A DNA stretch of 64,000 nucleotides from Marinomonas aquiplantarum (lineage in GTDB: Bacteria > Pseudomonadota > Gammaproteobacteria > Pseudomonadales > Marinomonadaceae): NCBI RefSeq assembly GCF_003314975.1, contig NZ_QNRF01000002.1:1-64000 (forward strand), written 5' to 3'. A program made the position numbers and the translations under genes. The notes beneath the pieces were generated by a model. The model was given only the letters and a program-made list of their open reading frames with translations, was not told where the DNA came from and did no database searches. The number at the start of each line of letters is the position of its first letter. Position 1 is the stretch's first letter. Shown piece by piece: positions 63,479 to 64,000 of this stretch.

Positions 63479-64000
63479 CTAGGGTACAAGTATGTCCACT
63501 AAGTCCTGGCTCATACGTTCGGCCGCCATAATGCCTCGGCATCGAGACCAGGTATTCTGATTAACTTGATAAATGTGATTTTGACGCGCCGCTTTTAGTA
63601 CGGAAAACAGTGGTTCGTTGCGCCACTTATCGATGATGCTTGGAGTGACGTAATTACCAATGATGAGGTATTCCGGATTGATCGCAACCAGTTGTTCCAA
63701 ACCGGTTTGACGATACGCGGTATCATCACGACCGGTTTCTGCATTGGCCAAGCCCAAAGCATGAATGACACCGCCGGCATAAGAGTCTTTAGTGTGTAGA
63801 AACAATGCATCATCTCGTGCAACGCCGAATTGTACTTCAATATCTTGAGGTAATTGCTGGGCATATTGCGCCATGATTTTTCTGTGCTGCTGTAGTCGCG
63901 TTTGCATGGCTTGGTCTTTACCTATGACCTTACCTATGATGGCAGCGGCCTTTAAACTGTCTTCGTAGGTTTCGCGACGAGAAGGCAGAATTAAGGTTGG
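63479..64000 (-). CDS. fecB: Ferric siderophore periplasmic binding protein, C-terminal part (partial)
   Basis: The frame is open from the window edge (reading PTLILPSRRETYEDSLKAAAIIG at the upstream side) to TAG at 63479, about 173 residues of the C-terminal lobe of an FecB/FepB-type binding protein: YAGGVIHALGLANAETG, LEQLVAINPEYLIIGNY, PLFSVLKAARQNHIYQVNQNTWSRCRG. The start and signal peptide lie beyond 64000. First gene of the fecB-C-D-E unit on the minus strand. Confidence 0.88.
   Translation of the reverse strand, partial: PTLILPSRRETYEDSLKAAAIIGKVIGKDQAMQTRLQQHRKIMAQYAQQLPQDIEVQFGVARDDALFLHTKDSYAGGVIHALGLANAETGRDDTAYRQTGLEQLVAINPEYLIIGNYVTPSIIDKWRNEPLFSVLKAARQNHIYQVNQNTWSRCRGIMAAERMSQDLVDILVP

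Overview
The window reads as a chromosomal segment of a marine gammaproteobacterium of the Oceanospirillales, most likely Marinomonas or a close relative. This is inferred from gene content and order (crc-pyrE-slmA-argB-dut-coaBC-radC-rpmBG-mutM, a Pseudomonas-type Crc, an Mg-type HemB, Mqo) and the moderate GC; I could not run a database search. Almost everything is ordinary coding DNA on both strands, with short intergenic gaps and many clear hairpin terminators.

Layout. 1-890: 3' end of an rRNA operon (partial 5S), its terminator, a decayed second 5S fragment with its own copy of that terminator, and short inverted-repeat elements. 0.9-4.4 kb: MASE1/CHASE hybrid histidine kinase and an HPt-like protein lacking the phosphoacceptor His. 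4.7-11.2 kb: ugpB-ugpA-ugpE-ugpC-ugpQ-deoR-HAD, an operon for uptake and breakdown of glycerol-3-phosphate and glycerophosphodiesters. 11.2-15 kb: IclR regulator, orphan CofD-like protein, and a REC-CheC plus PAS pair. 15-25 kb: RimB-RimK fusion, hexose-6-phosphate mutarotase, crc/pyrE, slmA, argB, dut, coaBC, radC, rpmB, rpmG, mutM. 25.3-30.6 kb: BMP-type nucleoside ABC importer with cytidine deaminase. 30.7-44.1 kb: ppk1, hemB, yheS, hslO, a CBS protein, mqo, yfcL, a flavin reductase, rho and ppx. 44.1-47.4 kb: a small disordered protein, a 676-aa tubulin/FtsZ-superfamily protein and an RlpA-like lipoprotein. 47.6-52.4 kb: trpR-trpE-trpG surrounded by three toxin-antitoxin modules (two with broken toxins) and a truncated elyC. 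52.5-56.6 kb: SGNH hydrolase, DapF-like protein with both catalytic Cys replaced by Ser, AraC regulator, LysE exporter, small membrane protein, isochorismatase-fold hydrolase. 56.6-64 kb: Fec-type iron uptake locus (fecA-like receptor, fecR, fecI, Fur box, ABC genes fecE/D/C and a partial fecB).

The most distinctive items are the stand-alone tubulin-superfamily protein, which keeps the GGGTGSG nucleotide signature and an acidic T7-like loop; the TA graveyard around trpREG, with one nonsense-killed and one frameshifted toxin beside apparently intact antitoxin frames and perfect operator palindromes; the DapF-like double Cys-to-Ser protein; and the HPt-like protein whose active His is Asn. No CRISPR array, prophage, transposase or tRNA gene was seen.
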